From Desulfobulbus_C sp964551175 (GTDB lineage Bacteria > Desulfobacterota > Desulfobulbia > Desulfobulbales > Desulfobulbaceae), in assembly GCA_964551175.1 (NCBI GenBank), contig CAZKBZ010000001.1, positions 62,001 to 126,000 on the forward strand: a DNA stretch of 64,000 bases. Direction: 5' to 3'. The translations under genes were made by a program, and so were the position numbers. Positions within the stretch are counted from its first letter, which is position 1. Each line of letters begins with the position of its first letter. Positions 9,018 to 17,496 of this stretch are shown here, one piece after another. The notes under the pieces are model-generated. The model saw only the letters and a list, made by a program, of their open reading frames with translations. It was not told the DNA's origin and did no database searches.

Positions 9018-9866
9018 GTGAAACGGATCCTTTTTTCCTTTGTTTTTCTGCTCGTGCTTGCACTGCTTGCCGTAACCGCCACCTTATGGCAGCAACCCGG
9101 GCAGCAGTGTATTGTTGACGGAAATGATATTATTCCCATTACCAGGGTTGAGATAGCTGAGCAGGACGGCAGCGACAACGTATTCTGTTCCGTCTGCTGC
9201 GCCCGTGTCTGGCTTGATGCGCATCCTGGGGCGGCACGGGAGCTTGCTGCAGGTAAAGCCGGTCTCACGGTAGTTGACGAGGTTTCAGGACTGCCCATTG
9301 ACGGGACTCTTGCCTACTGGATACAATCCAGCCAGTTCAGTCGGCGGGAGAATAAATGTCGAATCCATGTGTTCAGGAAAAAACAGGATGCATCAAAACA
9401 CCTCCATAATTACCAGGGAGAGGAGATGATCGGTTACCTGGCGGGACTGGGCAGGAAATTACCCTGGGCCGGTAACTTTACCGCTGAGGATCTGGATGGT
9501 GTTGAGCATCAGTTACACGACTACCGGGGACAAGTGGTATTTCTTCGTTTCTGGAGCAGTGCCAACCCGTTTGCCCGGACCGATCTTTCAAATCTGCAGC
9601 AGGCCTATGATCGCTTTAAAGAGCGGGGCTTTACAGTAGTTGCCGTCAATGTGGAACAGGATGCGGAAACAGTGCGTATTTTTTTGGCGGAACTGGACAT
9701 TACTTTTCCTGTCCTGCTTGACCCCGAGGGTGAGATAGCCGACCAGTACAGTATTACAGGTTATCCCACCGGTTTTCTTATTGACAGATCAGGGATTGTC
9801 CAGTCCAGCTCGGTGGGAGAAGTTTCAGCTGACCTGATGGAACCGTTGCTCTATCCGTTATGGTAG
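9018..9866 (+). CDS. NosL-like / thioredoxin-like (TlpA) fusion lacking the CxxC
   Basis: A 282-residue protein with an N-terminal anchor or signal (about residues 3-24) and a GTG start. Residues about 30-120 carry a CSVCCARVW segment and a pattern resembling NosL-type metal-binding domains. Residues about 148-282 form a thioredoxin/TlpA-like domain: VVFLRFWSS at the first strand, and a cis-proline segment GYPTGFLID. Where active TlpA proteins have WCxxC, this one reads WSSANPF (about 179-185), so both redox cysteines are missing and it should not act as a thiol oxidoreductase. It may be a scaffold or metal carrier for assembly of the nearby copper or heme proteins (inference). The ribosome site is weak. 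Confidence 0.8.
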   Translation: MKRILFSFVFLLVLALLAVTATLWQQPGQQCIVDGNDIIPITRVEIAEQDGSDNVFCSVCCARVWLDAHPGAARELAAGKAGLTVVDEVSGLPIDGTLAYWIQSSQFSRRENKCRIHVFRKKQDASKHLHNYQGEEMIGYLAGLGRKLPWAGNFTAEDLDGVEHQLHDYRGQVVFLRFWSSANPFARTDLSNLQQAYDRFKERGFTVVAVNVEQDAETVRIFLAELDITFPVLLDPEGEIADQYSITGYPTGFLIDRSGIVQSSSVGEVSADLMEPLLYPLW

Positions 9867-9964
9867 CAGGAGCTCTTGTTGCCATCCACCATGATGGGTT
9901 GGGATTGAAACAGGTGAATTATTGATTATAGTAGTTGAGAACCAGAGTTACTGCTGTTGATTTT

Positions 9965-9992
9965 GTTCCCCTGCAACGGGTTGCAGGGGAAC
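9965..9992. repeat. Perfect 13-bp inverted repeat (hairpin) before the small exported protein gene
   Basis: Two perfectly complementary 13-base arms (GTTCCCCTGCAAC and its reverse complement) are separated by two bases. A T-rich stretch follows nine bases later. It could end transcription of the upstream gene or structure the leader of the gene at 10023. Confidence 0.6.
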
Positions 9993-10022
9993 GTCAGATG
10001 AAATTTTTTAAAGGAGTTAAGC

Positions 10023-10358
10023 ATGAAAAGAATTATGCAGGGACTGATGGTAGGTGTATTTGCAGCAATGTTTTTTCTGGGGGGACATTCCGCCCATGCC
10101 TTTGATGCCAAGTACAAGTATATCATCCCCACCATGAAGACCCAGCAGGACGTGGACAAGGTAACAGCATTCATTAAAACACTGCCCGGTATTATGGATA
10201 TAACCGTACTGCTGGATAAGAATGAGGTAATTGTTTTTTTTGACGACGAAGAACTTGATGATGAGAAGATGCAGCTGCGGATTCCCTTGAAAAAGGAGAT
10301 CGGCTATCCTGTGGAACGTTACGATATTCTCTATGAAGACCCAGAGAAACGGAATTAA
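10023..10358 (+). CDS. Small exported ferredoxin-fold-like (HMA-like) protein, copy 1, no cysteines
   Basis: A 111-residue protein with signal peptide (about residues 1-26, ending HSAHA) and a mature domain of about 80 residues whose pattern (YKYIIPTMKT, a helix, then ITVLLDKNEVIVFF, a helix with IGYPVERYDIL) suggests the beta-alpha-beta-beta-alpha-beta fold of heavy-metal-associated domains. The metal motif CxxC is absent and there is no cysteine in the mature protein. A strong AAGGAG ribosome site precedes it. Two diverged paralogs lie just downstream on the other strand. Function unknown. Confidence 0.8.
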   Translation: MKRIMQGLMVGVFAAMFFLGGHSAHAFDAKYKYIIPTMKTQQDVDKVTAFIKTLPGIMDITVLLDKNEVIVFFDDEELDDEKMQLRIPLKKEIGYPVERYDILYEDPEKRN

Positions 10359-10370
10359 GGCCAAGCTTCA

Positions 10371-10401
10371 GCAGGGAATCCCGTTGATCGGGACTCCCTG
10401 C
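10371..10401. terminator. Hairpin between convergent genes, probable bidirectional terminator
   Basis: The arms GCAGGGA-a-TCCCG and CGGGA-c-TCCCTGC pair with a single mismatch around a five-base loop, between two convergent stop codons. No long T-run follows, so the terminator assignment rests on position and stem strength. Confidence 0.5.
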
Positions 10402-10411
10402 CGGAGCATGA

Positions 10412-10738
10412 TCAGTTCATCACTCCCTCCCGTGGTTCCTTCAGAAGCATCATCTTTTCAACCGGAAACCCTGCTTTAAGCAATATCTTTTTTACCGCCT
10501 CTTCATCAGTTCTCTCGTCGTCATAAAAGAGCATCAATGAATTGGTATCAAGATTGACTGTGACGTCATAGACACCGATGATATCGCTGAGCAGGTCAAA
10601 GACCTGCACTGCTTTTTCACGGGTATCCATGGTCGGGACCACATATTTCCACTGGTATTCAAGGCTGTAGGCCGGAGCGGCACAACAAAGTGTACAGGCC
10701 AGAAGAATCGCGTGTAACAGGGTTGATATTCTTTTCAT
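10412..10738 (-). CDS. Small exported ferredoxin-fold-like (HMA-like) protein, copy 2
   Basis: A 108-residue protein with a signal peptide (about residues 1-25; its cysteines are within the signal). The mature part parallels copy 1: WKYVVPTMDT, then VYDVTVNLDTNSLMLFYDDE, then AGFPVEKMMLL. It has no cysteine in the mature part and therefore no CxxC metal site. It is transcribed with copy 3, 15 bases apart, and probably with the NosL genes further upstream on the same strand. Function unknown. Confidence 0.8.
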   Translation of the reverse strand: MKRISTLLHAILLACTLCCAAPAYSLEYQWKYVVPTMDTREKAVQVFDLLSDIIGVYDVTVNLDTNSLMLFYDDERTDEEAVKKILLKAGFPVEKMMLLKEPREGVMN

Positions 10739-10753
10739 GATATTTCTTTCCGG

Positions 10754-11083
10754 TTAATCATGGCTGTCAGGTTTTTCCAGTAAAACCTCCCAGCGGTTCA
10801 CTGGAAAGCCCATGTCCCGCAGGGGGACACGAAGGTCAAAGCGCTCGTCCTCAAGGATATCATCTTCCAGGTAGATATAGACCCAGTGCCGGTCGAGCAC
10901 AGTCTCCACCTTTTGTATGCCTTCATGACTGGAAATAAAATCAACTATTGTGTTGCGATCCTGCTCGCTGTTCATAGCGAAAATATAATATTTTATGATG
11001 AAATCAGCTGCATAGGCGGTGGAAAATCCTGTCAGGAAAAGGACAAACAGGGAAAAGGTGATGCAATATGTAAGATGTTTCAT
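10754..11083 (-). CDS. Small exported ferredoxin-fold-like (HMA-like) protein, copy 3
   Basis: A 109-residue protein with signal peptide (about residues 1-25, FSTAYA). The mature domain follows the same plan as copies 1 and 2 (IKYYIFAMNS, VETVLDRHWVYIYLEDD, DMGFPVNRWEVLLE) and also lacks cysteines. It follows the NosL-family genes on the minus strand with a 33-base gap. The three copies have drifted far apart while keeping the core pattern, so each probably has its own role. Confidence 0.8.
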   Translation of the reverse strand: MKHLTYCITFSLFVLFLTGFSTAYAADFIIKYYIFAMNSEQDRNTIVDFISSHEGIQKVETVLDRHWVYIYLEDDILEDERFDLRVPLRDMGFPVNRWEVLLEKPDSHD

Positions 11084-11116
11084 GTGAGCTGGTATCTCTG
11101 TGTAAGTTAGAAAAAG

Positions 11117-12052
11117 TTAAAGCACCCTCAACACAATATCCGGTGTCAGCTCGGAGAATTTGAAAATCCTGCCGCCATACTTTTGGGCCGTCTTTTCAGC
11201 ATTATTTTTCCGTCTGAAAGGAAGGGCTTCAGGTCCCATGGGGCCGCTGACAGATGATCCGGCCAGATAATAGAGGCCGCCGGCATATTCCCAGCCGCCT
11301 TCAGGATACACCCGTACCCAGGTTGCCTTAATTTTTACAGGTTTTTGAATATAGTCTGCAGGTGCAGTGTTAAATTTTACCAGACATTGTGTGGAGCAGA
11401 AATGAATGGTGGAGCCGTCTTTGCTCAGTATCTGGCAGTGGTGTTTGGGATAGCGGGCAGGAAACATGCCGCAGACAGCGCAGCGATCATCAGGACCCGG
11501 TTCAACGATCTTTCCTTTTTTCAGCCGGTTGTTTTCAATTCTTTTGTAGGATCCGGACAGTTCAGCCGCGGCAGCTGTCAGGGCTCCGGAAAAGTCCGCG
11601 CATTTCCCGCCATGTTCTTTGATAAAACCATCTGCCGCGTCTTGACCTGCAAAACCAATTTTGGAATGCATGGTCATGGTACCCAGCGCATCGGAACCGA
11701 TCACATAGACTGCCTTGTCAGCAGCGAGCATGATTTCCGGTTTGAGATACAGGGCAACCCGGACATTTTCAGCAGAATGGCCGTCCTTACGGACCATATC
11801 GGCCAGACAGCGGATAGAGCAGGTTCTGTATGCAGTTCCTGCAAGCGTAAAGGTATGACGGGTACGACCCCACACAGGAATGGACATGCCGCAGTTGGGG
11901 CATTGGCCGGGCTTGACGCCCGTTATCCCTCCCTTGACCGGGTGTTCTATCGGATCAGCGGCCAAAAGCAGGTCTGCCGGCAGCAAGGTCAGAATGGAAG
12001 TTGCCAGCATGGTTTTCAGCAGGGTCCGCCGTGAAAGCGTGCGGGATATCAT
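11117..12052 (-). CDS. Tandem NosL-domain protein with Tat-like signal
   Basis: A 311-residue protein. The N-terminus (SRRTLLK, then a hydrophobic stretch ending LLLAADP) looks like a Tat signal. Two NosL-type domains follow: the first opens CPNCGM (about residue 53) with a later TCSIRC; the second opens CAVCGM (about 193) with a later FCSTQC. NosL family members bind Cu(I) with Cys/Met ligands and deliver it to copper enzymes, first described for nitrous oxide reductase. Its start overlaps the stop of the next NosL gene by four bases, so the pair is co-translated. The two-domain form is uncommon. The target enzyme is not in the window. Confidence 0.85.
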   Translation of the reverse strand: MISRTLSRRTLLKTMLATSILTLLPADLLLAADPIEHPVKGGITGVKPGQCPNCGMSIPVWGRTRHTFTLAGTAYRTCSIRCLADMVRKDGHSAENVRVALYLKPEIMLAADKAVYVIGSDALGTMTMHSKIGFAGQDAADGFIKEHGGKCADFSGALTAAAAELSGSYKRIENNRLKKGKIVEPGPDDRCAVCGMFPARYPKHHCQILSKDGSTIHFCSTQCLVKFNTAPADYIQKPVKIKATWVRVYPEGGWEYAGGLYYLAGSSVSGPMGPEALPFRRKNNAEKTAQKYGGRIFKFSELTPDIVLRVL

Positions 12053-12495
12053 TTAAATCCTCCCTGTACAGTTGCCAGTGCCTGCTGCCAGTCAAGGAGT
12101 TGACCGCCAAAACCTTTTACAAATTTTTCTGCCTGCTCCTGAGAGGCAAAGGCAATGAACCCGGGCCCCATGTCGGTGATAACGGAACTGTGGTAGACAT
12201 ACCAGGCCTGGTCCGCAGGCAGAGTTTTATGGCTGAAGAGATCAGTTGCCGTGGCTGACTTGAATTTGTCCTTTAAGTTCAGCTGCAGCAGCAGACCGCA
12301 CTGGACCCCGCAGGTTGTATAAGTGTTCCCGTCCGTGTCCGTGACCTGATAGCGGACATGGGTGTACCGGGTAAGATCCATGCCGCACATGATACACTGC
12401 GGATGTTCCTGAGCCATAATGTTGAAGGGATACAAGAGAAAGAGCAACAGTGAAAAGAGAAGAAAACGTCGGGATAGCATATTTTGTTTCGGCAA
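12049..12495 (-). CDS. NosL-family copper chaperone
   Basis: A 148-residue protein with an N-terminal signal (about residues 8-28; no clear lipobox cysteine). The NosL signature CIMCGMDL follows at about residue 34, with the second cysteine pair in TTCGVQC and the conserved GFIAFASQEQAEKF block. It overlaps the tandem NosL gene by four bases. Probable role: periplasmic Cu(I) binding and delivery. It heads the minus-strand operon NosL, tandem NosL, copy 3, copy 2. Confidence 0.88.
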   Translation of the reverse strand: MPKQNMLSRRFLLFSLLLFLLYPFNIMAQEHPQCIMCGMDLTRYTHVRYQVTDTDGNTYTTCGVQCGLLLQLNLKDKFKSATATDLFSHKTLPADQAWYVYHSSVITDMGPGFIAFASQEQAEKFVKGFGGQLLDWQQALATVQGGFK

Positions 12496-12629
12496 TGAAA
12501 AGGATATTTCTCTATAAATTGATCAATACAGACTGTTTTACCATTATTCCCTTCAATTTCAACTGATTTTGTCGTAGGTTTGTAGCCTGCTGAACGTATA
12601 ATTATCATTAAAAAAAATGAGGAACAACC

Positions 12630-13211
12630 ATGCGCCAGGGAATACTTATATTGACAATTATCTTCATGGCTCAGATCTGCTCTTTTTCACTGTATGCAGA
12701 AGATGGAGGCGAATGGCAGCAGCTGAACAGCCAGACGACGGGTTTTTATAAAGAGCAGAAATTCATGAAGGCGGCCGGGGTCGGCCGTGATGCAGTTGCA
12801 GCTGCCAGAGATCTGCCGGTTGCCCAGCGGGATAAGCTCGCCACCTCGCTGGGCAACCTGGCAATGATTTATACCCATCTCGGCAAGTTCGCTGAGGCCG
12901 AAGAGCTCGCCAAAGAAGAGCTTGGACTGCGTCAGGAAATTTTCGGAAAAGATGATCCTGGAGTGATCACTGCCTGGAATCATCTGGCCATCATCTATAC
13001 CATGGCCTCCAAAATGGCGCAGATCAACCCCGACGCAGAGCATTGCCTGCTCCAGATAGTGGCCATTGAGGAGAAGGCAAAAGGTAAGGACAGTAAGGAT
13101 ATTATCCCGGCCCTTCAGAAGCTTGAAAAGTATTACCGCATCACCGGCAACAGCGAAAAGGAAAAAGAGGTAACAGAACGGATTACTGCCTTGCGTCCAG
13201 CAGCAAAGTGA
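12630..13211 (+). CDS. Exported TPR-repeat protein
   Basis: A 193-residue protein with signal peptide (about residues 1-23) and two to three tetratricopeptide units of the kinesin-light-chain type (for example LATSLGNLAMIYTHLGKFAEAEELAKEE split over residues about 70-97, then AWNHLAIIYTMA). TPR proteins act as protein-binding scaffolds. It is divergent from the NosL operon and convergent with the response regulator gene; a role in the neighbouring periplasmic assembly is possible but not shown. Confidence 0.8.
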   Translation: MRQGILILTIIFMAQICSFSLYAEDGGEWQQLNSQTTGFYKEQKFMKAAGVGRDAVAAARDLPVAQRDKLATSLGNLAMIYTHLGKFAEAEELAKEELGLRQEIFGKDDPGVITAWNHLAIIYTMASKMAQINPDAEHCLLQIVAIEEKAKGKDSKDIIPALQKLEKYYRITGNSEKEKEVTERITALRPAAK

Positions 13212-13278
13212 TTCTTAAGCATGGATGGATCCTGACTTTTCCAGATTCTGTGATGGAAACCTCTTTTTTAAAGGCTCT

Positions 13279-13923
13279 CTATAATGTAACGATCTTGTGA
13301 CGGATCGCATACTTGACCAGGCCGGCAACAGAGTGGATGTCCAGCTTGGCCATGATGTTTTTGCGATGGGTGTCCACCGTGCTCGGAGAGATGCAGAGCT
13401 TGGCTGCAATTTCCTGGTTGGTCATGCCTTCGGCGACCAGCTGCAGGATTTCGAGCTCCCGCTGGGTAAGGATATTTCCCGAACTGTCTGCAGACAGCCT
13501 GGCCAGATTGACAAATTCCTTTAACACCGGGGTTTCCAGGGTGGGGGAGATGAACATTTTTCCTGCGGCTACCGCCCTGATGGCGTCGATGAGCATGTCA
13601 AAACTTTCTTCCTTGAGCATAAATCCCAGGGCATTGGCCTTGAGCGCTTCAACGGCAAAAAAGCAGTCCGCATGCATGGTCAGGATCAGGGCTCTGGTAT
13701 CGGGTGCAATTTTTTCCAGTCTTTTGGCCACCTCAATACCGGTCAGTCCCGGCATGGCAACGTCAAGAACTGCAACATCGGGCTTGAGTTTTGCAATCTC
13801 CTTCAGACACTCCTGCCCATCACTTGTCTCACCTACAACCTCGATCTCCGAGGTGTGGCCAAGCAGGGTTCGTAATCCCTGGCGGAACATCTGATGGTCA
13901 TCGGCAAGAAAAACGGTAATCAT
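13279..13923 (-). CDS. NarL/LuxR-family response regulator
   Basis: A 214-residue protein: receiver domain (residues about 1-120) with acidic residues in LADDH, phospho-acceptor Asp54 in VLDVAMPG, and a C-terminal LuxR-type helix-turn-helix (about 148-210, LTQRELEILQLVAEGMTNQEIA). Its start overlaps the stop of the sensor kinase by four bases, so the two form a cognate pair. Target genes cannot be told from the sequence; the divergently placed cytochrome/NosL region is nearby. Confidence 0.93.
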   Translation of the reverse strand: MITVFLADDHQMFRQGLRTLLGHTSEIEVVGETSDGQECLKEIAKLKPDVAVLDVAMPGLTGIEVAKRLEKIAPDTRALILTMHADCFFAVEALKANALGFMLKEESFDMLIDAIRAVAAGKMFISPTLETPVLKEFVNLARLSADSSGNILTQRELEILQLVAEGMTNQEIAAKLCISPSTVDTHRKNIMAKLDIHSVAGLVKYAIRHKIVTL

Positions 13924-16226
13924 GTGGTCCGGTCATGCTCAGAAATGGGAATATCAATGGTTACCCTGGAGCCTTTACCGGGTTGTGATTCAATGGACAT
14001 GGTTCCCTCCATGGCTGTAATCCACTGTTTTATGCTGATCAGGCCTATCCCCCTGTGCTCGCCTGCGGTGGAGTTTATTCTATCAGGATCAAATCCTCTG
14101 CCCTCGTCGTCAACCGTCAAGCGAACATGATTATCCTTTTTCTTGACTGTTGCAACAATTTCCTCTGTATCCGCATGTTTCCAGGCATTATGGAGCAGCT
14201 CCTTGAATGATCTGAACAGGTATATTTTCTGTGACTCGGCCAGGCCAAGGGATCCGGACATACCGTATACGGAAACAGGTATTCCGGTTCGTTTGGTGAA
14301 ATGGTCTGCATACCAGAGCATTGCCGGCACCAGTCCCTGGTCATCAAGTACCGTCGGGAACAGGTCAAAGATCATGGTCCTGATCTGGCTGATCATGAGA
14401 GTGATCAGTTTTCGGGTTTCGGACAACCGGCTGCTGATGTCGGAACCCTCATTGTCCTGATGCGGAAGTTGATCAGCCTGCTGTTTTGCTTCCTGCAGTT
14501 TGAGATTGACAAGGGCAAGATTCTGGGCCAGTTCTTCATGCAGGACTTGTCCTATATGGCGCCGTTCCCGCTCCTCCGCCAGCACGATTTCTTCCTGCAG
14601 CCGTTTGCGGGAGGATTGTTCTGCCTCCTGTCTTTGTTTTTCATCGGTGATATCACGCAGTATTCCCTCGAAGCCAAGCAGCTCACCCTGCTCGTCAAAC
14701 CTGGCAGAGGCGGTCATTATACAGTAGCGGGTAGTGCCGTCGGGTCGGTGCAGCGTGGTTTCATAGTCTTTGACATATCCTTTTGAGCGCATCTCCTGCT
14801 GGAGAGCTGGTGTGTCATCCTCACTGTCATGGCTGATTCTGCAGCAGTTGAGGGATAACCTGTCCAGCGGGCAGTTGTCGTCAACCCCTAACAGCCTGCG
14901 TCCAGCCTGGTTTATATCAGTGATGTTACAATCGGTATCAGTCACGAAAATACAGTCACGGGAGTTCTCAAAGATCTGCCGGTACTTGGACTCGGAGATC
15001 TGTAACCTGTTGATTGTTTTTTCAAGATTGTCAGCCATTTTGTTGAACTGGTTGCCGAATTTACCCATATCATCGGTGGTGTAGACTTCAGCCCGGGCGG
15101 AAAAATCACCGTCCTGTATCTGCATGGCAGCCTCGGCCAGGGAGATGACAGGCCGGGAGCAGTTCCAGGCAACAATAACTGCCACCCCGATGCAGATGGC
15201 CAGCAGCAGAAGTGTAAAGGGCAGGAAGGACTGTACGTATTCATTAAAGCCGACAAGTAGATCAGCGTCATCAACTGTAGTGAGCAGAATCCACCGGCGA
15301 TTTTCCAGTTCGGGACTGTGGCTGTCAACAGAAGGGGAAATGGAGCAGACCGGTTGAATATGCTGAAAGGCAAACAGGGTCTGCTTGGAAGTTTCATTGC
15401 TCTTCTGAATGGTGATGCCACTCTCTGCAGACTGGATCAGGGGTGCCAGTTCCGGTTCATAGCGGGCAAAGGTTTCCTCAGTCCCCAGCATGAAACCGAA
15501 TGTCTTGCCCGAATCGGGATGATAAAGGAAATAGCCGTCGTTGTTCAGCAGAAAGAACCGTTCCCCATGCCTTGTATTTTCCTGCTGGGTGTGGAACAGG
15601 TGCAGGAAAGTGGAACCAAAGACGTTGAGCACCAGCACGCCTTTAATGTCGCCATCCTGGCCAACAACAGGGGTTGCATAGCGGATAACCGGAACCAGCG
15701 GATGTTCTATCTTCCCCTGTTCTACATTAAGATCCATGGGAGAAACATAGACCTGGCCAGGCTTCAACCTTGCAGCAGCCTGAAAATAATAACGGCTGGA
15801 TTTATCCTGGAGTTCCGGTACCGGTGTCAGCCATGTCCTGCCGTCTTTGGTGTTGACCCGTACGATCTCTTTGCCGGTATTGTCCAGAAAGCGGATCTGT
15901 TGAAAGATCTGGTGGTGTGCAGCAAGGGTCAGGAATTCCTTTTCAACTGCCAGGAAAGCCGTACGGCGCCGATCAGCGTTATGGGTATTGATGGCCAGCT
16001 GCAGACTTGGCAGATCACGCAGCACGAGCAGGTCACGCATGATCCAGCGGAAGACGGACTGAATATCGGTGGAGATCAGCTGCAGGTCGACCATGGCCCG
16101 CTCGCTGGCCCGGTTCAGGGCAAACTGTCGCTGTTTGTATCTGGCATAACCACTGCTGATGATCACTACCGATACGGTAAGAACAACGAATATCAGGATG
16201 AGTTTTCCGCGCAGACTGGTCAGCAT
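13920..16226 (-). CDS. Sensor histidine kinase (Cache-like sensor, HAMP, PAS, HisKA_3)
   Basis: A 768-residue membrane kinase. Membrane segments lie at about 7-25 and 333-355, enclosing a large periplasmic domain (about 30-330) of the double-Cache type, with motifs such as YYFQAAARLKPGQVYVSP. HAMP follows (about 355-408), then a PAS domain (about 411-530) ending in the GILRDITDEK PAC motif, then the dimerisation domain with the HisKA_3-type box ERRHIGQVLHEEL (His563 is the candidate phospho-acceptor) and a C-terminal ATPase domain. It is the partner of the NarL-type regulator. The ligand is unknown. Confidence 0.92.
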   Translation of the reverse strand: MLTSLRGKLILIFVVLTVSVVIISSGYARYKQRQFALNRASERAMVDLQLISTDIQSVFRWIMRDLLVLRDLPSLQLAINTHNADRRRTAFLAVEKEFLTLAAHHQIFQQIRFLDNTGKEIVRVNTKDGRTWLTPVPELQDKSSRYYFQAAARLKPGQVYVSPMDLNVEQGKIEHPLVPVIRYATPVVGQDGDIKGVLVLNVFGSTFLHLFHTQQENTRHGERFFLLNNDGYFLYHPDSGKTFGFMLGTEETFARYEPELAPLIQSAESGITIQKSNETSKQTLFAFQHIQPVCSISPSVDSHSPELENRRWILLTTVDDADLLVGFNEYVQSFLPFTLLLLAICIGVAVIVAWNCSRPVISLAEAAMQIQDGDFSARAEVYTTDDMGKFGNQFNKMADNLEKTINRLQISESKYRQIFENSRDCIFVTDTDCNITDINQAGRRLLGVDDNCPLDRLSLNCCRISHDSEDDTPALQQEMRSKGYVKDYETTLHRPDGTTRYCIMTASARFDEQGELLGFEGILRDITDEKQRQEAEQSSRKRLQEEIVLAEERERRHIGQVLHEELAQNLALVNLKLQEAKQQADQLPHQDNEGSDISSRLSETRKLITLMISQIRTMIFDLFPTVLDDQGLVPAMLWYADHFTKRTGIPVSVYGMSGSLGLAESQKIYLFRSFKELLHNAWKHADTEEIVATVKKKDNHVRLTVDDEGRGFDPDRINSTAGEHRGIGLISIKQWITAMEGTMSIESQPGKGSRVTIDIPISEHDRTT

Positions 16227-16887
16227 GGGGTCATTATATCGTATGTTTCCTGGAAAGACGATGAGGTTTCACAGGAAAATCGCTCTTGTCTGCAATACGG
16301 ATATGGACATTGAGGGTTAGAGAAAAGAATGCACCCCGGCAGGAGGCGGCCGGGGTGCAGGAGGAGGGAAGAAAAGAGGAAACAGAAAAACGGTTTTTTT
16401 TGCTGTGTCTGAAAAACAGTACCTGTTGAATAGGATCGTCCGATGGCTAAGTGTTACTCAGGGTAGAACAAGACTATGCTTACTGGAGTGATCTGCGGGC
16501 GGATTTATATGTGCTGCCCGTAGAAGGTCGCTTACCTCTGCTTCCGGCCAGGTGACAGGAACGCCTGCACATTGTACAGATAGAAGGGCAGGAAAGCGGC
16601 AAGCCGGACTTGATACAGATACGATCTTGTCTTATTTTCATATCTTTTCCTCCTGTTATCTATATACGATAACCAGCGGTATACATAAATACCTGTTTGC
16701 CGGTATTTGTATTCCTTTATCAGGGGATAACAGCATGCAGAAACAGGGGAGCAGCAGCCACCGCCTGCGAATAATCGGACAGACAATGGCTATCTCCGCT
16801 ACTTGTGGAAAAGAGCTTGCTTTTTTTTGAGGGCAGAGGTAAAAATATGCGGTTCAAAGAATACTATCCCTGCAAGGAGAATATATC
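16227..16887. other. Intergenic stretch, no convincing gene
   Basis: These 661 bases separate the divergent kinase and rpmB. Short open frames on both strands have low-complexity or implausible translations. The stretch holds the strong hairpin listed at 16331-16358 and a 7-bp inverted repeat (AAATACC/GGTATTT, about 16687-16708). Promoters for both flanking genes must lie here, but I cannot assign them. Confidence 0.5.
16331..16358. repeat. Perfect 10-bp GC-rich hairpin
   Basis: The arms GCACCCCGGC and GCCGGGGTGC are exactly complementary around an eight-base purine-rich loop. It lies about 105 bases upstream of the kinase start and has no adjoining T-run, so it may be a leader or protein-binding structure instead of a terminator. 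Confidence 0.55.
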
Positions 16888-17082
16888 ATGGCTCGTAAAT
16901 GTGAAATTTGTGGTAAAGGACCGGCAACGGGTAATAATGTCAGTCACGCTCATAATAAAAACAGGCGCCGCTGGCTGCCTAATCTGCAGAAAGTTCGGAC
17001 TGTCACCGAAAGCGGACGAACTGTGCGTATGAATGTCTGCACCCGGTGCATCCGTTCCGGTGCAGTTGTTAAACCGGCCTGA
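16888..17082 (+). CDS. rpmB: 50S ribosomal protein L28
   Basis: A 64-residue basic protein with the L28 landmarks GKGPATGNNVSHAHNK, RRRWLPNLQ and the C-terminal VCTRCIRSG. It is the zinc-type form with two CxxC pairs (CEIC near the N-terminus and CTRC near the C-terminus). The start follows a good AAGGAG ribosome site. A rho-independent terminator directly follows, so it is transcribed alone. L28 is part of the large ribosomal subunit. Confidence 0.97.
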   Translation: MARKCEICGKGPATGNNVSHAHNKNRRRWLPNLQKVRTVTESGRTVRMNVCTRCIRSGAVVKPA

Positions 17083-17103
17083 TCTTTTCTGATCACATTT
17101 CTG

Positions 17104-17137
17104 GGGCGTGGAGATTTCCATCTTCCGCCCTTTTTTT
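17104..17137 (+). terminator. Rho-independent terminator of rpmB
   Basis: The GGGCG stem base pairs with CGCCC; an inner stem GGAGAT/ATCTTC continues it with one bulged base, followed directly by seven T. Confidence 0.85.
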
Positions 17138-17217
17138 ATGGCTGGTCAGCAGCCCGTTCCGATATTTTTCAAGGCACACTTCTTACTGTTTCCAGGATCT
17201 GTTGACAGGAGGTTTCC

Positions 17218-17472
17218 ATGAGTGAAGAAGAAATTCGATTTCTATCCTATGAAGAGGCATCAAGAATCGTTGCAGCCATACAGGAAGAAGAAGATATAGA
17301 AGAGCAGAATCACCGTATCCTGACCGTGTACAGCAAGGACGACAAAGAACTCTGCTGGTTTGATTATGATGAGGTAATGAGTGAAGTCAATCCCGGCAAA
17401 GGTGATGATGCCAGAGAGATGGTGACAAACTATATCCTGCACCGGATTCCGGACTGGGTGCTGGACCTGTAG
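17218..17472 (+). CDS. Small acidic cytosolic protein of unknown function
   Basis: An 84-residue, strongly acidic protein without signal or membrane segment (MSEEEIRFLSYEEASRIV, later ELCWFDYDEV). A GGAGG ribosome site precedes the ATG. No known motif; a single cysteine. It is followed by a scaffold gap, so any downstream operon partner is unseen. Confidence 0.7.
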   Translation: MSEEEIRFLSYEEASRIVAAIQEEEDIEEQNHRILTVYSKDDKELCWFDYDEVMSEVNPGKGDDAREMVTNYILHRIPDWVLDL

Positions 17473-17496
17473 GCAGGCAGGTAGAAGGTAGCAGGT

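Noticed and set aside
1..13211. Identification as a nitrous oxide reductase (nos) operon
   Set aside because: NosL-type proteins and an ABC transporter are present, but nosZ and nosD are not seen and the permease is FtsX-type, not NosY.
15318..16313. 331-codon open frame on the plus strand
   Set aside because: Antisense to the sensor kinase, whose domains are unambiguous.
16552..16830. 92-codon open frame between the kinase and rpmB
   Set aside because: No ribosome site, no pattern, and overlaps another equally long frame on the opposite strand.
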